Positions 42,620 to 52,123 of a stretch of DNA of 64,000 nt are shown here, piece after piece. Numbering within the stretch: position 1 is the stretch's first letter; every line of letters starts with the position of its first letter. A program made the position numbers and the translations under genes. The stretch spans positions 62,001 to 126,000 of the forward strand of contig CACDAL010000001.1 in assembly GCA_902550805.1 (NCBI GenBank). Reading direction: 5' to 3'. Under the pieces are notes generated by a model. The model saw nothing but the letters and a program-made list of their open reading frames with translations. It was not told the origin of the DNA and ran no database searches. The stretch comes from an uncultured Pelagibacteraceae bacterium. Its GTDB lineage: Bacteria > Pseudomonadota > Alphaproteobacteria > Pelagibacterales > Pelagibacteraceae.

Positions 42620-44578
42620 TTATTTTTTTAAGAAATTCTTTGTAGTTTTTGAAATTTTTTCAGCGGTTAATCCAAAATGTTTAAAAATTTCTTTATAAGG
42701 AGCACTTTTGCCAAAGTCATTAATGCCAAATGTTAAACCTTTTAAACCAACATATTTTTTCCAAGAGTCTACCGAGCCTGCTTCTATTGATATCTTAAAT
42801 TTTGTTTCATCAAGAATCTTATTTTTATATTTATTTGATTGTAAATCGAAAAGATTTTGGCTTGGCATGGATATAACTTTAGAATAAATATTATATTTGG
42901 CTAATTTAAGGCTGGTTTGGATCGCTAAATTAACTTCAGAGCCACTAGCTAAAATAGTTAAACCAATCTTATTTTTTGTTCTTAAAACTTCGTATGCGCC
43001 AAAAGAACATTTGTTTATATTGGAGTATTTTTTTCTAATCGGATTAAGATTTTGTCTCGTGAGAGATAAAACGCTTGGAGAATTGTAATTTTTTAAAGCC
43101 AATTCCCAACATTCAATTGTTTCCATTCTATCTGCTGGTCTAAAAACATTTAAATTGGGTATGGCTCTTAAGCCAGATAATTGCTCTATTGGTTGATGAG
43201 TGGGTCCATCTTCACCCAATCCTATGGAATCATGAGTCATTACGAAAATAACTCTTTGTTTCATTAAAGCTGATAATCTTATTGAAGGTTTGCAATAATC
43301 GGAAAAAATTAAAAATGTCCCACCATAAGGAACTAGTTTACTATGTAGAGCCAGTCCATTCATAATTCCACACATCGCATGTTCTCTGACGCCATAATGA
43401 ATATAATTTCCAGCAAAGTTTCCCGGTTTAATTATTTTATGAAATTTAGTTTTTGTATTGTTTGAACCAGCCAGGTCAGCTGATCCACCGATCAAAGTAT
43501 TGTCATATCTCATAAGAGTTGTTAATGTGGATTCTGAAGATTTCCTGCTAGCTATACTTCTAGTTTCTTTTATTGCTTTTTTTTTCTCAAAATTAAAAGA
43601 ACTAGAAAAATTATTTTTAAATAATTTATTTATTTTTTTCTTTTCTTTTCGATAATATTTATTCCATTTGGTTTCAAGTTTTGCACCTTTATTGCCAATT
43701 TGTTTCCATTCATTTAAAATACTATTTGGAATTTCAAATGGTTTATATTTCCAATTTAATTTTTTTCTTACTAGTTTTATTTCTTCTCTTCCGAGAGGGC
43801 TACCATGAGAAGAAGCTTTTCCGGATTTATTTGGTGAGCCGTAACCAATTTTAGTTTTGCAAGAAATTAAGGTTGGCTTATTTGCAATTTGCGCTTTTTT
43901 TAATGCCTTAAAAATATCTTTCTGATTATGACCATTTATATTAATATAATTCCAACCATAGCTTTCAAATCTTTTTTTATAATTGTCTGAAACAGCTAAA
44001 CTAGTTGATCCATCAATAGATATAGAATTGTTATCAAATAACATAATTAAGTTTTTGAGTTTTAAATGTCCAGCTAAACTCATTGCCTCATGACTTATTC
44101 CTTCCATTAAACACCCATCTCCAGCCAATACATATGTTTTGTGATTAAAGATTTTCTTTCCTAATTTTTTTTTTAAAATTTCTTCTGCAATAGCAAATCC
44201 AACCGCATTAGATATTCCTTGTCCAAGAGGCCCTGTAGTAGTTTCAATTCCAGAATTAGGGCTATACTCTGGATGTCCGGCACAAATAGAATTCAACTGC
44301 CTAAAATTTTTTATATTATTTAAAGAAATACTTTTATAGCCAGTTAGGTAAAGAATTGAATACAAAAGCATTGAGCCATGACCAGCAGACAAAACAAATC
44401 TATCTCTATTAAGCCAGCTTGGATTTTTTGGATTAAATTTTAAAAAATATTTAAAAAGAATAGTTGCAACATCGGCCATGCCCATGGGCATGCCAGGATG
44501 GCCAGAATTAGCTTTTTCAACAGCATCCATTGATAGTGCACGTATTGCGTTAGATAAAGTTCTATTTTGTTTATTCAA
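42620..44578 (-). CDS. tkt: Transketolase
   Basis: A 652-residue TPP enzyme of the pentose-phosphate pathway. N-terminal domain: GHPGMPMGMADVATIL, SAGHGSMLLYSILYLTG, TTGPLGQGISNAVGFAIAE and the TPP motif VLAGDGCLMEGISHEAMSL through LFDNNSISIDG. Middle domain: GSADLAGSN, YGVREHAMCGIMNGLA and DSIGLGEDGPTHQPIEQL. It is the first gene of the minus-strand tkt-gap-pgk-fba run. It is divergent from a coiled-coil gene across 52 bp, which must contain both promoters. Confidence 0.95.
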   Translation of the reverse strand: MNKQNRTLSNAIRALSMDAVEKANSGHPGMPMGMADVATILFKYFLKFNPKNPSWLNRDRFVLSAGHGSMLLYSILYLTGYKSISLNNIKNFRQLNSICAGHPEYSPNSGIETTTGPLGQGISNAVGFAIAEEILKKKLGKKIFNHKTYVLAGDGCLMEGISHEAMSLAGHLKLKNLIMLFDNNSISIDGSTSLAVSDNYKKRFESYGWNYININGHNQKDIFKALKKAQIANKPTLISCKTKIGYGSPNKSGKASSHGSPLGREEIKLVRKKLNWKYKPFEIPNSILNEWKQIGNKGAKLETKWNKYYRKEKKKINKLFKNNFSSSFNFEKKKAIKETRSIASRKSSESTLTTLMRYDNTLIGGSADLAGSNNTKTKFHKIIKPGNFAGNYIHYGVREHAMCGIMNGLALHSKLVPYGGTFLIFSDYCKPSIRLSALMKQRVIFVMTHDSIGLGEDGPTHQPIEQLSGLRAIPNLNVFRPADRMETIECWELALKNYNSPSVLSLTRQNLNPIRKKYSNINKCSFGAYEVLRTKNKIGLTILASGSEVNLAIQTSLKLAKYNIYSKVISMPSQNLFDLQSNKYKNKILDETKFKISIEAGSVDSWKKYVGLKGLTFGINDFGKSAPYKEIFKHFGLTAEKISKTTKNFLKK

Positions 44579-44630
44579 AATTTATCCTTTGTAGACTCAG
44601 CTAATTGAATTTAATAATATAGATATATAT

Positions 44631-44954
44631 ATGAAAACTATTGATGAAAAAGAAAAAAAACTTGATGAAGTTTTGAATGAATTAAAGAATTTAGAAATTT
44701 CAAAACCTAAAGAAAAAGAAGAGCTAGAAATTTTGAAACATCAGAAAAATCAATTAGAAATTGAAAAATTAGAATTAGAAAACAAATATAATTGTCTTGA
44801 GCAAGAAAACGAAAGGCTTAAACACAAATTTGAAGAATTTAAGAAAAAAGAGATTGATGGACAAAAAAAAGAACTCGAGTTTTCAGAAAAAATAGATGAA
44901 TTAAATCAGGAAACAGATAGTTTGATGAATGAGCTAGAAAAATGGCAAATGTAA
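44631..44954 (+). CDS. Small coiled-coil protein upstream of zapA
   Basis: A 107-residue protein that is almost entirely charged coiled coil (for example LEIEKLELENKYNCLEQENE with heptad leucines). No catalytic motif or signal is seen. Small coiled-coil proteins (DUF4164-like) often precede zapA in alphaproteobacteria, so a role with ZapA in Z-ring assembly is plausible. It overlaps zapA by 13 bp, which suggests stoichiometric coupling. Function is inferred from position only. Confidence 0.7.
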   Translation: MKTIDEKEKKLDEVLNELKNLEISKPKEKEELEILKHQKNQLEIEKLELENKYNCLEQENERLKHKFEEFKKKEIDGQKKELEFSEKIDELNQETDSLMNELEKWQM

Positions 44955-45388
44955 ATATAAAGTTCAATGGTAAAGAATTCTTGCTTTCCTGTGAAAATGG
45001 ACAAGAAGAACATCTAGAAGATCTATCTTTACATTTAAATCAAAAATTTAATGATTTAAAAAAAAATCTTGGAAATATTGGTGAAAATAAACTTTTACTA
45101 ATTACTTCAATTACTGTTATGGATGAATATTTTGAGACCAAAAAAAAAATTGAAGAACAAAAAGATGAGATTAATAAAATTAAAGATAAGTTTAAAGAGC
45201 TTAAATCTCTAGTTTATAAATATAAAGATGATAAAGAAAAGGAAATTTATAACTTTAGCGAAGACCAATCAATGCTTAAAAATGATATTGAGAAGCATAA
45301 AATGAATTATGAAAATTTAGTTGATAAAGCAACTTCGCAAATTGAAAATTTTATCAAAAAAAACGATACCGATTCTCAGGTTCAATAA
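44942..45388 (+). CDS. zapA: Cell division protein ZapA
   Basis: A 148-residue protein with the ZapA domain at the N-terminus (MANVNIKFNGKEFLLSCENG, then EEHLEDLSLHLNQKFNDLKK and LLLITSITVMDEYFETKKKI). A long coiled coil follows to the C-terminus. ZapA bundles FtsZ filaments. It is longer than the E. coli protein, as in other alphaproteobacteria. It overlaps the upstream coiled-coil gene by 13 bp and is 8 bp from the cyclo-ligase gene. The usual zapA-6S RNA-ygfA spacing found in many proteobacteria is absent here. Confidence 0.85.
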   Translation: MANVNIKFNGKEFLLSCENGQEEHLEDLSLHLNQKFNDLKKNLGNIGENKLLLITSITVMDEYFETKKKIEEQKDEINKIKDKFKELKSLVYKYKDDKEKEIYNFSEDQSMLKNDIEKHKMNYENLVDKATSQIENFIKKNDTDSQVQ

Positions 45389-45396
45389 ATATTATA

Positions 45397-45942
45397 GTGT
45401 CTAAAGAATTTGTAAGAAGAAAATTAATACTTTCTAGAAAAAAAAAATTCAAAAAAGTAAATATTAAAATTTCAACAGTCATAGGGGTTTTTAAAAAATT
45501 TAAATTATTAAAAAAAAAAATGATAGGAGCTTATTATCCAATTAATTTTGAAATTGAATGTTTTGAAATTTTAAAAAAATTAGAAAAGCTTGGAAATCAA
45601 ATTGCACTACCTGTTACAAAAAAGAAAAACCAAATGGATTATTTTGAATGGTCTTTTAGTGAACCTCTTAATGTTGGCAAAATGGGAGTTCCGGAACCAT
45701 ACAAAAAACGAAAAGTTTATCCTGATATTTTATTTGTTCCTTTGGTTGCTTATGATAATCATAAATATAGACTTGGGTATGGCGGCGGGTACTATGATAG
45801 ATACATAGAGAAAATTTCAAAAATAAAAAAAATATTAACTATAGGTTTGGCTTTTTCATCTCAAAAAGTGAATAAACTTCCTATAGATAATCATGATAAA
45901 AAATTAGATTTTATTTTGACAAATAATTATATTAAAAAATGA
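45397..45942 (+). CDS. 5-formyltetrahydrofolate cyclo-ligase
   Basis: A 181-residue enzyme (YgfA/FAU1-like) converting 5-formyl-THF to 5,10-methenyl-THF using ATP. The start is GTG at 45397. Motifs: IGAYYPINFEIECFEIL, LPVTKKKNQMDYF, GVPEP, DILFVPLVAYDNHKYRLGYG and the ATP-binding GGGYYDRYIEK. The 4-bp overlap with the ymdB-like gene (ATGA) indicates coupled translation. It fits the folate-heavy one-carbon metabolism of SAR11. Confidence 0.88.
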   Translation: MSKEFVRRKLILSRKKKFKKVNIKISTVIGVFKKFKLLKKKMIGAYYPINFEIECFEILKKLEKLGNQIALPVTKKKNQMDYFEWSFSEPLNVGKMGVPEPYKKRKVYPDILFVPLVAYDNHKYRLGYGGGYYDRYIEKISKIKKILTIGLAFSSQKVNKLPIDNHDKKLDFILTNNYIKK

Positions 45943-46745
45943 AAATTTTATTTTTGGGAGACATTGTCGGTAATTCTGGATGCTTAGCAGTAAAAAATAA
46001 TTTGCAGAATATAAAAAAAGAAAAAAATATAGATTTTGTAATTGTAAATGGTGAAAACGCCGCTAAGGAAGGTGTTGGTATTACAGAAAATATTACAAAT
46101 GAATTATTTAGTTCAGGAGTTGATGTAATTACCACAGGCAACCATGTATGGGATCAGAAAGAAACCTATGATTTTATTGCTAAAGAAAATAGATTGCTTA
46201 GACCTTTAAATTTATTAAATGATGCTCCCGGAAAAGGTTTTCATATTTATAATTCGACAAAAGGTTTTAAAATTGGTGTTCTAAATTTGATGGGAAACAT
46301 ATTTATGAAAAAATGCAAAGATGTATTTGAGGTTGCAAAAAAATTTTTAGACGAAAATAAACTAAAAGATTCTTATGATTTTTTAATAGTCGATTTTCAT
46401 GGTGAAATAACTAGTGAAAAAATGGCTATGGGGCATTATTTTGATGGAAATGCAACTTTATTTGTTGGCACACACACACATGTGCCAACAAATGACGGAA
46501 GAGTTTTGGAAAAAGGAACAGCTTATTTAACTGACGCCGGCATGTGTGGAGATTATAATTCAGTGATAGGAATGAATACTCAAAATTCTTTAAATAAATT
46601 TTTAAAAAATAATTCACTTAAACATTTTCCAGCTGAAGGAAAAGCATCTTTAAGCGGCGTGATAGTTGAAGCTAAACAAGATAATGGTCTAGCAAATAAA
46701 GTTGATAGTTTTATATTTGGTGGTGATTTAAAAAATATAAATTAA
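45939..46745 (+). CDS. YmdB-family metallophosphoesterase
   Basis: A 268-residue protein. The dimetal site is visible as FLGDIVGNSG, VIVNGENAAKEGVGI, TTGNHVWDQKE, IVDFHGEITSEKMAMG and VGTHTHVPTNDGRVL. This is the TIGR00282/YmdB family; in Bacillus and Deinococcus members hydrolyse 2',3'-cyclic nucleotides. Length is typical. It overlaps the cyclo-ligase gene by 4 bp and lies 3 bp before yebC. Confidence 0.88.
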   Translation: MKILFLGDIVGNSGCLAVKNNLQNIKKEKNIDFVIVNGENAAKEGVGITENITNELFSSGVDVITTGNHVWDQKETYDFIAKENRLLRPLNLLNDAPGKGFHIYNSTKGFKIGVLNLMGNIFMKKCKDVFEVAKKFLDENKLKDSYDFLIVDFHGEITSEKMAMGHYFDGNATLFVGTHTHVPTNDGRVLEKGTAYLTDAGMCGDYNSVIGMNTQNSLNKFLKNNSLKHFPAEGKASLSGVIVEAKQDNGLANKVDSFIFGGDLKNIN

Positions 46746-46748
46746 GTT

Positions 46749-47471
46749 ATGGCAGGACATTCACATTGGGCAGGAATAAAACATAAAAAAGGTAAAGCCG
46801 ACAAACAAAGATCAAAAATTTTCTCAAAACTATCTAGAGAAATAACTATAGCAGCTAAATTGGGAGATAAAAATCCAGAAATGAATGCGAGATTAAGATC
46901 TGCAATTCAAGCAGCAAGATCGGCTAATATGCCAAAGGACAATATAGAGAGAGCAATAGACAAATCATCAGTTAATACAGATTCTAATTTCGAAAACATT
47001 AGATATGAGGGTTTTGGACCAAACAAAACCGCAGTTATTGTTGAAACTTTAACAGATAATAAAAATAGAACCGCTTCGAGCATGAGAGTTTTATTTGAAA
47101 AAAATGGAGGAGGACTTGGAACGCAAGGGTCCGCATCTCACAATTTTCAACAGTTGGGAGTAATAAAAATAGAAAAAAAAGAAATTGAAGATGAAGAAAT
47201 ATTTGAGCTTGCAATTGAAGCAGGAGCAAATGAATGTTACTCAGATGAAGATTATCATGAAATACATGCCAATGTTAATGAGATCTATGAAGTAAAAAAA
47301 AAATTAGAAAATAAAATATCAAATTTTATATCAACTGATATAGAATGGATACCAATTAATTTAATTAATTTAGATGGAGAGAATAAGGATAATATGATTA
47401 AATTTTTAGAAAAATTAGACGATAATGATGATGTTCAAAATATTTTTACAAATGCAAGCCTTAAAAATTAA
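46749..47471 (+). CDS. yebC: YebC/PmpR-family protein
   Basis: A 240-residue protein with the invariant N-terminus MAGHSHWAGIKHKKGKADK, KIFSKLSREITIAAKLG, NMPKDNIERAID and YEGFGPNKTAVIVETLTDN. It also has the central GGLGTQGSASHNFQQLGVI. Family members act as transcriptional regulators and in translation of polyproline stretches. It directly precedes ruvC with no gap, the usual yebC-ruvC order in alphaproteobacteria. Confidence 0.94.
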   Translation: MAGHSHWAGIKHKKGKADKQRSKIFSKLSREITIAAKLGDKNPEMNARLRSAIQAARSANMPKDNIERAIDKSSVNTDSNFENIRYEGFGPNKTAVIVETLTDNKNRTASSMRVLFEKNGGGLGTQGSASHNFQQLGVIKIEKKEIEDEEIFELAIEAGANECYSDEDYHEIHANVNEIYEVKKKLENKISNFISTDIEWIPINLINLDGENKDNMIKFLEKLDDNDDVQNIFTNASLKN

Positions 47472-47963
47472 ATGTTAATAATTGGAATAGATCCAGGAAT
47501 ATCTGGTGCAATATGTTTTTTTGAAAATGGAGAAGTTTTGGACGTAATAGACATGCCAACAATGGCAGATGGAAAAAAAAATAAAAGACAAGTTAATGGT
47601 AGACAAATTTATAATGAAATATCATCAAGAATTAAAAATTATTCCCTAACAAACATTAGAGTAGTAGTGGAGCAAGTTTCGGCTATGCCAGGACAAGGTG
47701 TAACTAGTATGTTTAATTTTGGTCAGTCTTTTGGGGCAATAAAGGGTATTTGTGCTGCTATGCAATTGCCAATCTTTTTTGTAAGACCCGCAAAATGGAA
47801 AAAATATTTTGATCTAATAAAATCACAAAAAGATGCAAGTAGAACAAAAGCTATTGAAATATTTCCTAAAATTTCAACGATTCTTTCAAAAAAAAAAGAT
47901 TCAAATAAAGCTGATGCAATTTTAATAGCTAGTTTTTTTGATAATACTAAAGAAAGCGCTTAA
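47472..47963 (+). CDS. ruvC: RuvC-like Holliday junction resolvase, phage-type variant
   Basis: A 163-residue RNase-H-fold nuclease with acidic residues at Asp7 (IIGIDPGISGAI), Glu67 (VVVEQVSAM) and Asp148 (KADAILIA). The sequence is not the canonical E. coli type: DMPTMADGKKNKRQVNGRQI, the PGQGVTSMFNFGQSFGAIKG block, RPAKWKKYFDL and KDASRTKAIEIFP are those of the phage/organellar-like RuvC group. It occupies the normal yebC-ruvC position, but no ruvA or ruvB follows; tolQ comes next. Function as junction resolvase is expected but its partners are unclear. Confidence 0.8.
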   Translation: MLIIGIDPGISGAICFFENGEVLDVIDMPTMADGKKNKRQVNGRQIYNEISSRIKNYSLTNIRVVVEQVSAMPGQGVTSMFNFGQSFGAIKGICAAMQLPIFFVRPAKWKKYFDLIKSQKDASRTKAIEIFPKISTILSKKKDSNKADAILIASFFDNTKESA

Positions 47964-48016
47964 TAGTTTTATTAAATAGTCAAATTCATGACACATTTTA
48001 GTGTGAAATAATTTGA

Positions 48017-48691
48017 ATGGAAGCGGATATAACTTCACAAGCAGTAGGCCTTGCTAGCAATACTGATTTTTCAATAGTAAGCTTATTTTTTAGAGCAGAT
48101 ATAATCGTAAAATCAGTTATTATAATTTTGATCGCAAGCTCTGTTTATTCATGGGCAATAATCTTTGATAAAATAAAGATGTTTAGAAAAATAAATAAAA
48201 GTGCTGAAGAATTTGAGGAAAAATTTTGGAAATCCAAATCAGCAGAAACATTTTATAATAATTTACCGGCAACATTAGATGATCCTATGGCAAAATTATT
48301 TAAAAATTCAATGCAAGTAGTGATGAAAACTAGATCCAGATCTAATCTTAGTGAAAAACTTACAACTATTTTAGAGGTTAATGTTGAAAAGGAAATGTAT
48401 GAAGTAGATAAAAATTATACTTTTTTAGCCACAGTAGGTTCAACAGCTCCATTTATTGGATTGTTTGGTACTGTCTGGGGAATTATGAATTCTTTTCAAT
48501 CAATAGCCATTTCAAGAAATACCAGTTTAGCAATAGTTGCCCCTGGAATAGCAGAAGCATTATTTGCAACTGCTTTAGGTTTATTGGCTGCTATACCTGC
48601 AGTTATTGCATACAATAAATTTAGCAATGACTCAAAAAAATATTCTCAAAAATTAGAAAATTTTTCTAAAAGATTTATTTCAATAATTTAG
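48017..48691 (+). CDS. tolQ: Tol-Pal system protein TolQ
   Basis: A 224-residue inner-membrane proton-channel component with three helices: about residues 30-50, 135-155 (FLATVGSTAPFIGLFGTVWG) and 170-190 (IAEALFATALGLLAAIPAVI). The conserved Thr/Pro/Gly residues of the TolQ/ExbB/MotA family are there, and the NKFSNDSKKYSQKLENFSKR tail is cytoplasmic. It powers outer-membrane constriction with TolR and TolA. First gene of tolQ-tolR-tolA-tolB; a 53-bp gap after ruvC probably holds its promoter. Confidence 0.93.
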   Translation: MEADITSQAVGLASNTDFSIVSLFFRADIIVKSVIIILIASSVYSWAIIFDKIKMFRKINKSAEEFEEKFWKSKSAETFYNNLPATLDDPMAKLFKNSMQVVMKTRSRSNLSEKLTTILEVNVEKEMYEVDKNYTFLATVGSTAPFIGLFGTVWGIMNSFQSIAISRNTSLAIVAPGIAEALFATALGLLAAIPAVIAYNKFSNDSKKYSQKLENFSKRFISII

Positions 48692-48692
48692 A

Positions 48693-49109
48693 ATGGCATT
48701 TAAGTTAAGACGTTCAGAAAAAGAACCTATTAGCGAAATTAATGTTACTCCATTTGTTGATGTTATGCTTGTTCTTTTAATTATTTTTATGGTTACTGCT
48801 CCATTATTAACAGTAGGAGTTCAAGTTGACTTACCAGAAACTTCAGCGGATACTTTGCCAGAAGAAATAGAACCTTTAACATTGACTATTAATGCCAAAG
48901 GAGAAATATTTATTCAGGAAACTAAAGTTGAGTTTAAAAAGATAATTCCAAAAATTCTTGCAGTTTCAAATAATAGAACAGACACTAGAATATTTGTAAG
49001 GGGTGACAAAAATATAAACTATGGAAGAGTTCTTGAAATTATGGGGATGCTTTCAGGTTCCGGTTTTACAAAAGTTGCTTTAATTTCCGAGCCCTACAAA
49101 GAAAGATAG
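48693..49109 (+). CDS. tolR: Tol-Pal system protein TolR
   Basis: A 138-residue protein with one N-terminal membrane helix carrying the essential aspartate in EINVTPFVDVMLVLLIIFMV. A periplasmic domain follows (VDLPETSADTLPEE ... VFVRGDKNINYGRVLEIMG-like segment near the end, ALISEPYK). It couples proton flow through TolQ to TolA. It sits one base after tolQ and 2 bp before the tolA-like gene. Confidence 0.93.
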   Translation: MAFKLRRSEKEPISEINVTPFVDVMLVLLIIFMVTAPLLTVGVQVDLPETSADTLPEEIEPLTLTINAKGEIFIQETKVEFKKIIPKILAVSNNRTDTRIFVRGDKNINYGRVLEIMGMLSGSGFTKVALISEPYKER

Positions 49110-49111
49110 TT

Positions 49112-50083
49112 ATGTATAAAAGTCTATTCTTCTCTTCTGGTTTTCACATAGGGATTATTTTTTTAAGCATATTTACATTACCTTTTATTGCTAAAAAACC
49201 AATCGATGTTCCTCCTTTAATTTCAGTTGAATTAATTCAAATTTCAGATGTTACAAATATTCCATATGCACCTAAGGCAAAAAAAATAATTGAAAAAGTT
49301 AAAAAAGAGAAAGAAAAATTATTATCAGAACAAGCTCCACCAAAAAAAATAAAAAAAGACAATATTAAAAAGATTAATTTAGATAAAAAAAAAGAAAATA
49401 TAAAGGAATTGACCCCAAAGAAGACACCTACACCTGAAAACAAAAAAGAAAAAGTAAAAAAAGAAAAGCTGGATGCTATACCTATGCCGAACCAAAAAAA
49501 AGAAAAGCTTCAAATTGAAGAAGAAAAAAAACAAAACCCATCAAAAAAAATAGATAAGGATAAAAAGTTAAAAAAAATTATAGAATCTAAAAAACCAAAT
49601 ACACAAGAAAATAAAGTAAAACAGGTATCTGAATTTGAAAAAAAAGAGTTATTTGACCCCAATAATATTGCCGCTTTAATTGATAAATCCAAGGAAGATT
49701 TGGGAGAAACAAATAAAAAGACTGATAAAATAACTCAGTCACAAGATGCTTCTATGAATATTTCAACATTAACTCTGGGTGAAGAAGATGCTTTAAAAGC
49801 ACAAATTTTTGGTTGTTGGAGCATTCCTTTAGGTTTACCATATAATGAAAATTTATTAGTTAGGATTAAATTAAAATTAAAACCAGATGGAACTTTGCTG
49901 AAATCAGAAATAATAGATCATGCAAGAATGAATATGCCTGGGCAAGGTTTTTACAAAGTACTTGCCGAGAGTGCTCTTAGAGCTATTAGGTTGTGTCAGC
50001 CTTTAAAAGTCCCAACTAGTGGTTATGAAAGATGGAAAGATTTGCAACTTAACTTTGATGCAAGAGAAATGTTAGGAGGTTAA
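49112..50083 (+). CDS. tolA: TolA-like periplasm-spanning protein
   Basis: A 323-residue protein. One N-terminal helix (about 5-25) is followed by a long Lys/Glu-rich region (residues about 50-215) that would form an extended helix across the periplasm. The C-terminal domain ([53 protein letters not shown]) is the TolA/TonB_C type with two cysteines. Sequence similarity to E. coli TolA is low in the middle, but position between tolR and tolB makes the call secure. Stop and tolB start share one base. Confidence 0.87.
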   Translation: MYKSLFFSSGFHIGIIFLSIFTLPFIAKKPIDVPPLISVELIQISDVTNIPYAPKAKKIIEKVKKEKEKLLSEQAPPKKIKKDNIKKINLDKKKENIKELTPKKTPTPENKKEKVKKEKLDAIPMPNQKKEKLQIEEEKKQNPSKKIDKDKKLKKIIESKKPNTQENKVKQVSEFEKKELFDPNNIAALIDKSKEDLGETNKKTDKITQSQDASMNISTLTLGEEDALKAQIFGCWSIPLGLPYNENLLVRIKLKLKPDGTLLKSEIIDHARMNMPGQGFYKVLAESALRAIRLCQPLKVPTSGYERWKDLQLNFDAREMLGG

Positions 50084-51435
50084 TGAAAAAATTAAAACTA
50101 TTAACTATAATAATTTTATTTTTTATTATAAAAACATCTAATTCGTATTCTTTAATTGAGGTTGATATTACTAGAGGAAATTTAAATCCCTTACCAGTAG
50201 CAGTTTCTCCTCTTTTTCAAGATAATAAATCAAAAAACGAATTTACTAAAGAATTAGATTTAGAAGATTTGGGATTAGAGATTTCTAGAGTAATTGAAAA
50301 TAATTTAAAACAATCTGGTTTATTCAATCCTTTAAGTAAAGATGCTTTTTTACAAAAACCAGATATAGCTCACCTAAAGCCAAGGTTTGAAGATTGGGCT
50401 TTAATTAAAGCACAAGCATTAATTACCGGTAAAGTTTCATTAGATAATCAAAAATTAAAAGTAGAATTTAGACTGTGGGATGTCTTAGCAGGAAGAGAAA
50501 TGTTAGCTTTAGCATTTACAACCGTTCCAAACAACTGGAGAAGAGTAGGCCATATAATTACCGATAAAGTATATGAAAGATTGACAGGAGAAAAAGGTTA
50601 TTTTGATACAAGAATTATTTATGTTTCAGAAGAAGGTCCAAAAACTCAAAGAATAAAAAAACTTGCCATAATGGACCAAGATGGATTTAATAACAAATAT
50701 TTAACTTTAGGAAATGAACTTGTATTGACACCAAGATTCAATCCAACAAATCAAATGATAACTTATTTATCTTATTTTAGAAATCTACCTAGAGTATACT
50801 TATTAGATATAGAAACTGGAATTCAAGAAGTGGTTGGTGACTTTCCGGGAATGACATTTGCACCAAGATTTTCTCCTGATGGGAAAAAAATAATTATGAG
50901 TTTTGCAAAAGATGGCAACTCGGATATTTATACAATGGATTTGGAGAATAGAATTGTCGAGCAAATTACAAAGCATCCATCAATAGATACATCCCCGTCA
51001 TATTCTCCAGACGGAAAATACATAACATTTAATTCTGATAGAAGTGGTTACCAACAAATTTATGTTATGAAAAGTAATGGCAGTAATGTCAAGAGAATTT
51101 CTTTTGGCAACGGCATATACGGCACTCCTGTTTGGTCGCCAAGAGGGGACTTAATTGCTTTCACAAAACTACATAAAGGAAAATTTTATATTGGTGTTAT
51201 GAGAACAGATGGCAAAGGTGAAAGATTATTAACAGAAAATTTTTATCAAGAAGCACCATCTTGGTCTCCAAATGGAAGAGTTTTAATATTTTACAGAGAA
51301 ACAAAGACTAATAAAAAAGGAGAGGGTTTTAGTGCAAAATTATGGTCAATTGATTTGACAGGATACAACGAGAGGTTGGTTGAAACTAAAACTGACGCTT
51401 CCGACCCATCTTGGTCATCTTTATTAAGTAATTAG
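50083..51435 (+). CDS. tolB: Tol-Pal system beta-propeller protein TolB
   Basis: A 450-residue periplasmic protein with a signal peptide (residues about 1-21, ending near SNSYS). The N-terminal domain contains the [19 protein letters not shown] strand. Repeated propeller blades from about residue 200 carry [40 protein letters not shown] and [17 protein letters not shown] motifs. It binds Pal and the TolA C-terminus. A 99-bp gap then separates it from pal. Confidence 0.93.
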   Translation: MKKLKLLTIIILFFIIKTSNSYSLIEVDITRGNLNPLPVAVSPLFQDNKSKNEFTKELDLEDLGLEISRVIENNLKQSGLFNPLSKDAFLQKPDIAHLKPRFEDWALIKAQALITGKVSLDNQKLKVEFRLWDVLAGREMLALAFTTVPNNWRRVGHIITDKVYERLTGEKGYFDTRIIYVSEEGPKTQRIKKLAIMDQDGFNNKYLTLGNELVLTPRFNPTNQMITYLSYFRNLPRVYLLDIETGIQEVVGDFPGMTFAPRFSPDGKKIIMSFAKDGNSDIYTMDLENRIVEQITKHPSIDTSPSYSPDGKYITFNSDRSGYQQIYVMKSNGSNVKRISFGNGIYGTPVWSPRGDLIAFTKLHKGKFYIGVMRTDGKGERLLTENFYQEAPSWSPNGRVLIFYRETKTNKKGEGFSAKLWSIDLTGYNERLVETKTDASDPSWSSLLSN

Positions 51436-51479
51436 TACTATTTTTATATATTTAACGTAAATTAAGTTGATTTTTATGC

Positions 51480-51509
51480 TTGAAACATTTAATTAGTTGT
51501 GAATAAGTT
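51480..51509 (+). promoter_or_regulatory. Candidate promoter for pal in the tolB-pal gap
   Basis: TTGAAA (51480-51485) and TAAGTT (51504-51509) with an 18-bp spacer lie upstream of a strong TAAGGAG ribosome site (51523-51529), 5 bp before the pal ATG. The 99-bp gap is one of the longest in the core part of this window, and pal has its own terminator, so separate expression is plausible. Hexamer matches are weak in AT-rich DNA. Confidence 0.3.
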
Positions 51510-51534
51510 CTAAAATTACAGTTAAGGAGATTTA

Positions 51535-52032
51535 ATGGATCCATTCAAAATTTTAAGAAATGCAGTTCTTCTGATATTATTTGGTTTAGTTGTAACCGCC
51601 TGCGCAACTAAGAAATCAACTACAGCGCCTAGTAAGATAGATTCACAAATACAAGGTGATGTTTATATCGGATCAGACACTGTTGGAGAACTAGCCAAAG
51701 GAGTTCCTGATAGAGTTTTCTTCGCAACAAATGAGTCAATTTTAACAACAAAATCAAGAGACACTTTAAGAAAACAGGCTGCTTGGTTAAGAGAAAATTC
51801 AAACGTAAATGTTGTTGTTGAAGGTCATGCGGATGAAAGAGGAACAAGAGAATACAATTTAGCTTTAGGTGAGAGAAGAGCAAATGCAGCTAAAGATTAT
51901 TTGATGACTTATGGAATTTCAGCGGATAGAATTTCAGTAATTAGTTATGGAAAGGAAAGACCAGTTGACCCTGGATCTAACCCTTTATCTTGGTCTAAAA
52001 ACAGAAGATCGGTTACAGTAAAAGCTAATTAA
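51535..52032 (+). CDS. pal: Peptidoglycan-associated lipoprotein Pal
   Basis: A 165-residue outer-membrane lipoprotein. The lipobox is VVTAC at residues 19-23 (cleavage before Cys23), followed by an unstructured KKSTTAPSK linker. The OmpA-C domain contains RVFFATNESILTTKSRDTL, VVVEGHADERGTREYNLALG, ERRANAAKDYLMTYGI and ISYGKERPVDPGSN, with the Asp and Arg that bind diaminopimelate. An unusually strong TAAGGAG ribosome site precedes it. It is followed by a clear terminator. Confidence 0.95.
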   Translation: MDPFKILRNAVLLILFGLVVTACATKKSTTAPSKIDSQIQGDVYIGSDTVGELAKGVPDRVFFATNESILTTKSRDTLRKQAAWLRENSNVNVVVEGHADERGTREYNLALGERRANAAKDYLMTYGISADRISVISYGKERPVDPGSNPLSWSKNRRSVTVKAN

Positions 52033-52050
52033 ACTATATTAACAAAAATT

Positions 52051-52096
52051 AAGACTCTGTTCATAATAATTAAATTATGTGCGGGGTCTTTTTTTT
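52051..52096 (+). terminator. Rho-independent terminator after pal
   Basis: AAGACTC (52051-52057) pairs with GGGTCTT (52084-52090, one G-U) around a loop of 26 nt that can itself fold. The T run at 52089-52096 follows directly. It ends 27 bp before the cpoB start, and it argues against starting cpoB at the GTG at 52079, which lies inside the stem-loop. Confidence 0.6.
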
Positions 52097-52123
52097 GCCA
52101 TTATTATAATTAGTAATCAATTA

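Noticed and set aside
45388-45397. Possible 6S RNA between zapA and the cyclo-ligase gene
   Set aside because: The gap is only 8 bp; there is no room for the RNA found there in other proteobacteria.
52079-52123. GTG start for cpoB
   Set aside because: Lies inside the pal terminator stem-loop, and the ATG at 52124 gives a clean signal peptide.
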